Below are positions 5,785-6,653 of a stretch of 6,653 nt of DNA, in pieces. Below the pieces are notes generated by a model that ran no database searches, had not been told where the DNA came from, and worked only from the letters and a program-made list of their open reading frames with translations. Each line of letters starts with the position of its first letter. The first letter of the stretch is position 1. Source of the DNA: an uncultured Erysipelotrichaceae bacterium (GTDB taxonomy: Bacteria; Bacillota_I; Bacilli_A; RF39; UBA660); the NCBI GenBank assembly GCA_902783215.1, contig CACZQD010000113.1:1-6653 (forward strand), given 5' to 3'. The translations under genes and the position numbers were made by a program.

Positions 5785-6653
5785 ATGAATTATTATAATG
5801 AGATAAAAGAAAAAATAATACAAAGTGAAATTTATGATCAAATACAAGATTATTCCAAAAATAGAAACAAGGTAAAAGTATATTTTGAAATAGGCAAGTT
5901 ATTAAGTGAGGCTGGTAAAGAATATGGTAAAAATATCATAAAACAATATTCAGAAAAGTTAGCTATAGATGTGGGTAAGAAATACAATGAGAGAAATCTT
6001 CGATACATGCGAAAATTTTATGAAGTATTTAAAAATCAAAAATGGAACCCATTGGGTTCCAAATTAACTTGGAGTCATTATAGAACACTATTACCATTAA
6101 ATGATATTAATAAAATAAATTATTATGTTAATATATGTGAAAAAAATTCTTTAACAAAAAGACAATTGCAAGAGAAAATAAAACTTCAAGAGTATGAGAG
6201 ATTAAATGAATCGACTAAAAATAAATTAATAAAAAATGATAAATTAAATGTAATTGATTTAGTACCTAATCCTATAGTAGTTAATAGTAATTCATCAATA
6301 ATTAAATTAACAGAATATGCTCTAAAACAAAATATATTAGTTAATTTAGATCAATTTTTAAAACAATTAGGTGAAAGTTTTTCTTATATAGGAAATGAAT
6401 ATAGAATAAAAATAAATAATAGATATAATTATATAGATTTATTATTGTTTAATATAAAATATAGTTGCTATGTTGTCGTAGAATTAAAAGTTACAGAATT
6501 AAAAAAAGAACATATAGGTCAGATACAAATTTATATGAATTATATAGATAAGAATATCAAAAGTATTGATCAAGATAAAACTATTGGCATTATCATTTGT
6601 AAAAGGAATAATAAATATATTATTGAGTATTGTTCAGATGAAAGAATAATATC
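5785..6653 (+). CDS. YhcG-type (DUF1016) PD-(D/E)XK nuclease, partial, runs off right edge
   Basis: The open frame begins at ATG 5785 after a strong AAGGAGG (5774-5780) and runs to the end of the window without a stop: 289 complete codons plus two bases. Residues about 30-125 match the DUF1016 N-terminal domain: FEIGKLLSEAGKEYGKNI, SEKLAIDVGKKYNERNLRYM (its FSERNLRRM-like motif), LTWSHYRTLLPL and SLTKRQLQEKI. Residues about 170-285 form the PD-(D/E)XK nuclease domain: YIDLLLFN with D218, VVVELKVTE with E233 and K235, then GQIQIYMNYID with Q246. The active-site residues are all present, so it is probably functional. Family members are predicted DNA nucleases found in accessory and defence-type regions; a precise role is not established from sequence. 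Only a short C-terminal portion should be missing. Isoleucine is mostly ATA (about 24 of 38 by hand count), unlike ileS. It is 18 bases after the HD-domain gene. Confidence 0.9.
   Translation, partial: MNYYNEIKEKIIQSEIYDQIQDYSKNRNKVKVYFEIGKLLSEAGKEYGKNIIKQYSEKLAIDVGKKYNERNLRYMRKFYEVFKNQKWNPLGSKLTWSHYRTLLPLNDINKINYYVNICEKNSLTKRQLQEKIKLQEYERLNESTKNKLIKNDKLNVIDLVPNPIVVNSNSSIIKLTEYALKQNILVNLDQFLKQLGESFSYIGNEYRIKINNRYNYIDLLLFNIKYSCYVVVELKVTELKKEHIGQIQIYMNYIDKNIKSIDQDKTIGIIICKRNNKYIIEYCSDERII
6043..6061. repeat. 19-bp perfect palindrome within the nuclease gene
   Basis: TGGAACCCATTGGGTTCCA has 9-base arms (6043-6051 and 6053-6061) around a single central T. It stands out as G/C-rich in a very AT-rich gene and encodes part of the stretch KWNPLGSK just before the LTWSHY motif. 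No T-run follows, so it is not a terminator. It may be a protein-binding site, an mRNA hairpin or chance. Confidence 0.75.

Overview
This is an AT-rich window from a low-GC Firmicute, probably an uncultured gut-type member of the Bacilli. The gene neighbourhood shows this (sepF, divIVA, an isoleucine T-box, ileS), as do the strong AGGAGG-type ribosome binding sites, the TAA stops and the A/T-ending codons. All genes read on the + strand.

Positions 12-952 hold two cell-division genes, sepF and divIVA. They are adjacent, without the ylmG and ylmH genes that separate them in Bacillus subtilis. A good sigma-A-type promoter lies between them, and it indicates that divIVA starts at 476 rather than at the upstream in-frame GTG. 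Positions about 949-1131 hold a T-box leader. It has a typical Stem I, an ATC (Ile) specifier and a TGGT acceptor-pairing bulge. It sits upstream of a CaCA-family Na+/Ca2+ (cation) exchanger (1155-2132) and ileS (2134-5238), which are one base apart and so are presumably one T-box-controlled operon. The expression platform is unusual: I see no separate competing terminator. Instead the antiterminator stem itself runs on into a U-tract, and its 3' strand can also pair with the exchanger's ribosome binding site.

The isoleucyl-tRNA synthetase is the long, eukaryote-like type 2 enzyme (IleRS2). Its class I signature HxGH reads G-I-H-H, the swapped form associated with very strong mupirocin insensitivity. 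It occupies the normal housekeeping ileS position behind divIVA. An intrinsic terminator overlaps its stop codon.

After the terminator the character changes. A small HD-domain phosphohydrolase-like gene (5287-5766) has no visible ribosome binding site and may be leaderless. It is followed 18 bases later by the first 289 codons of a YhcG-type (DUF1016) PD-(D/E)XK nuclease gene that runs off the right edge. The nuclease gene prefers ATA for isoleucine whereas ileS prefers ATT, and it carries a 19-bp palindrome. This end looks like accessory DNA. No tRNA, rRNA, CRISPR or insertion sequence was seen.
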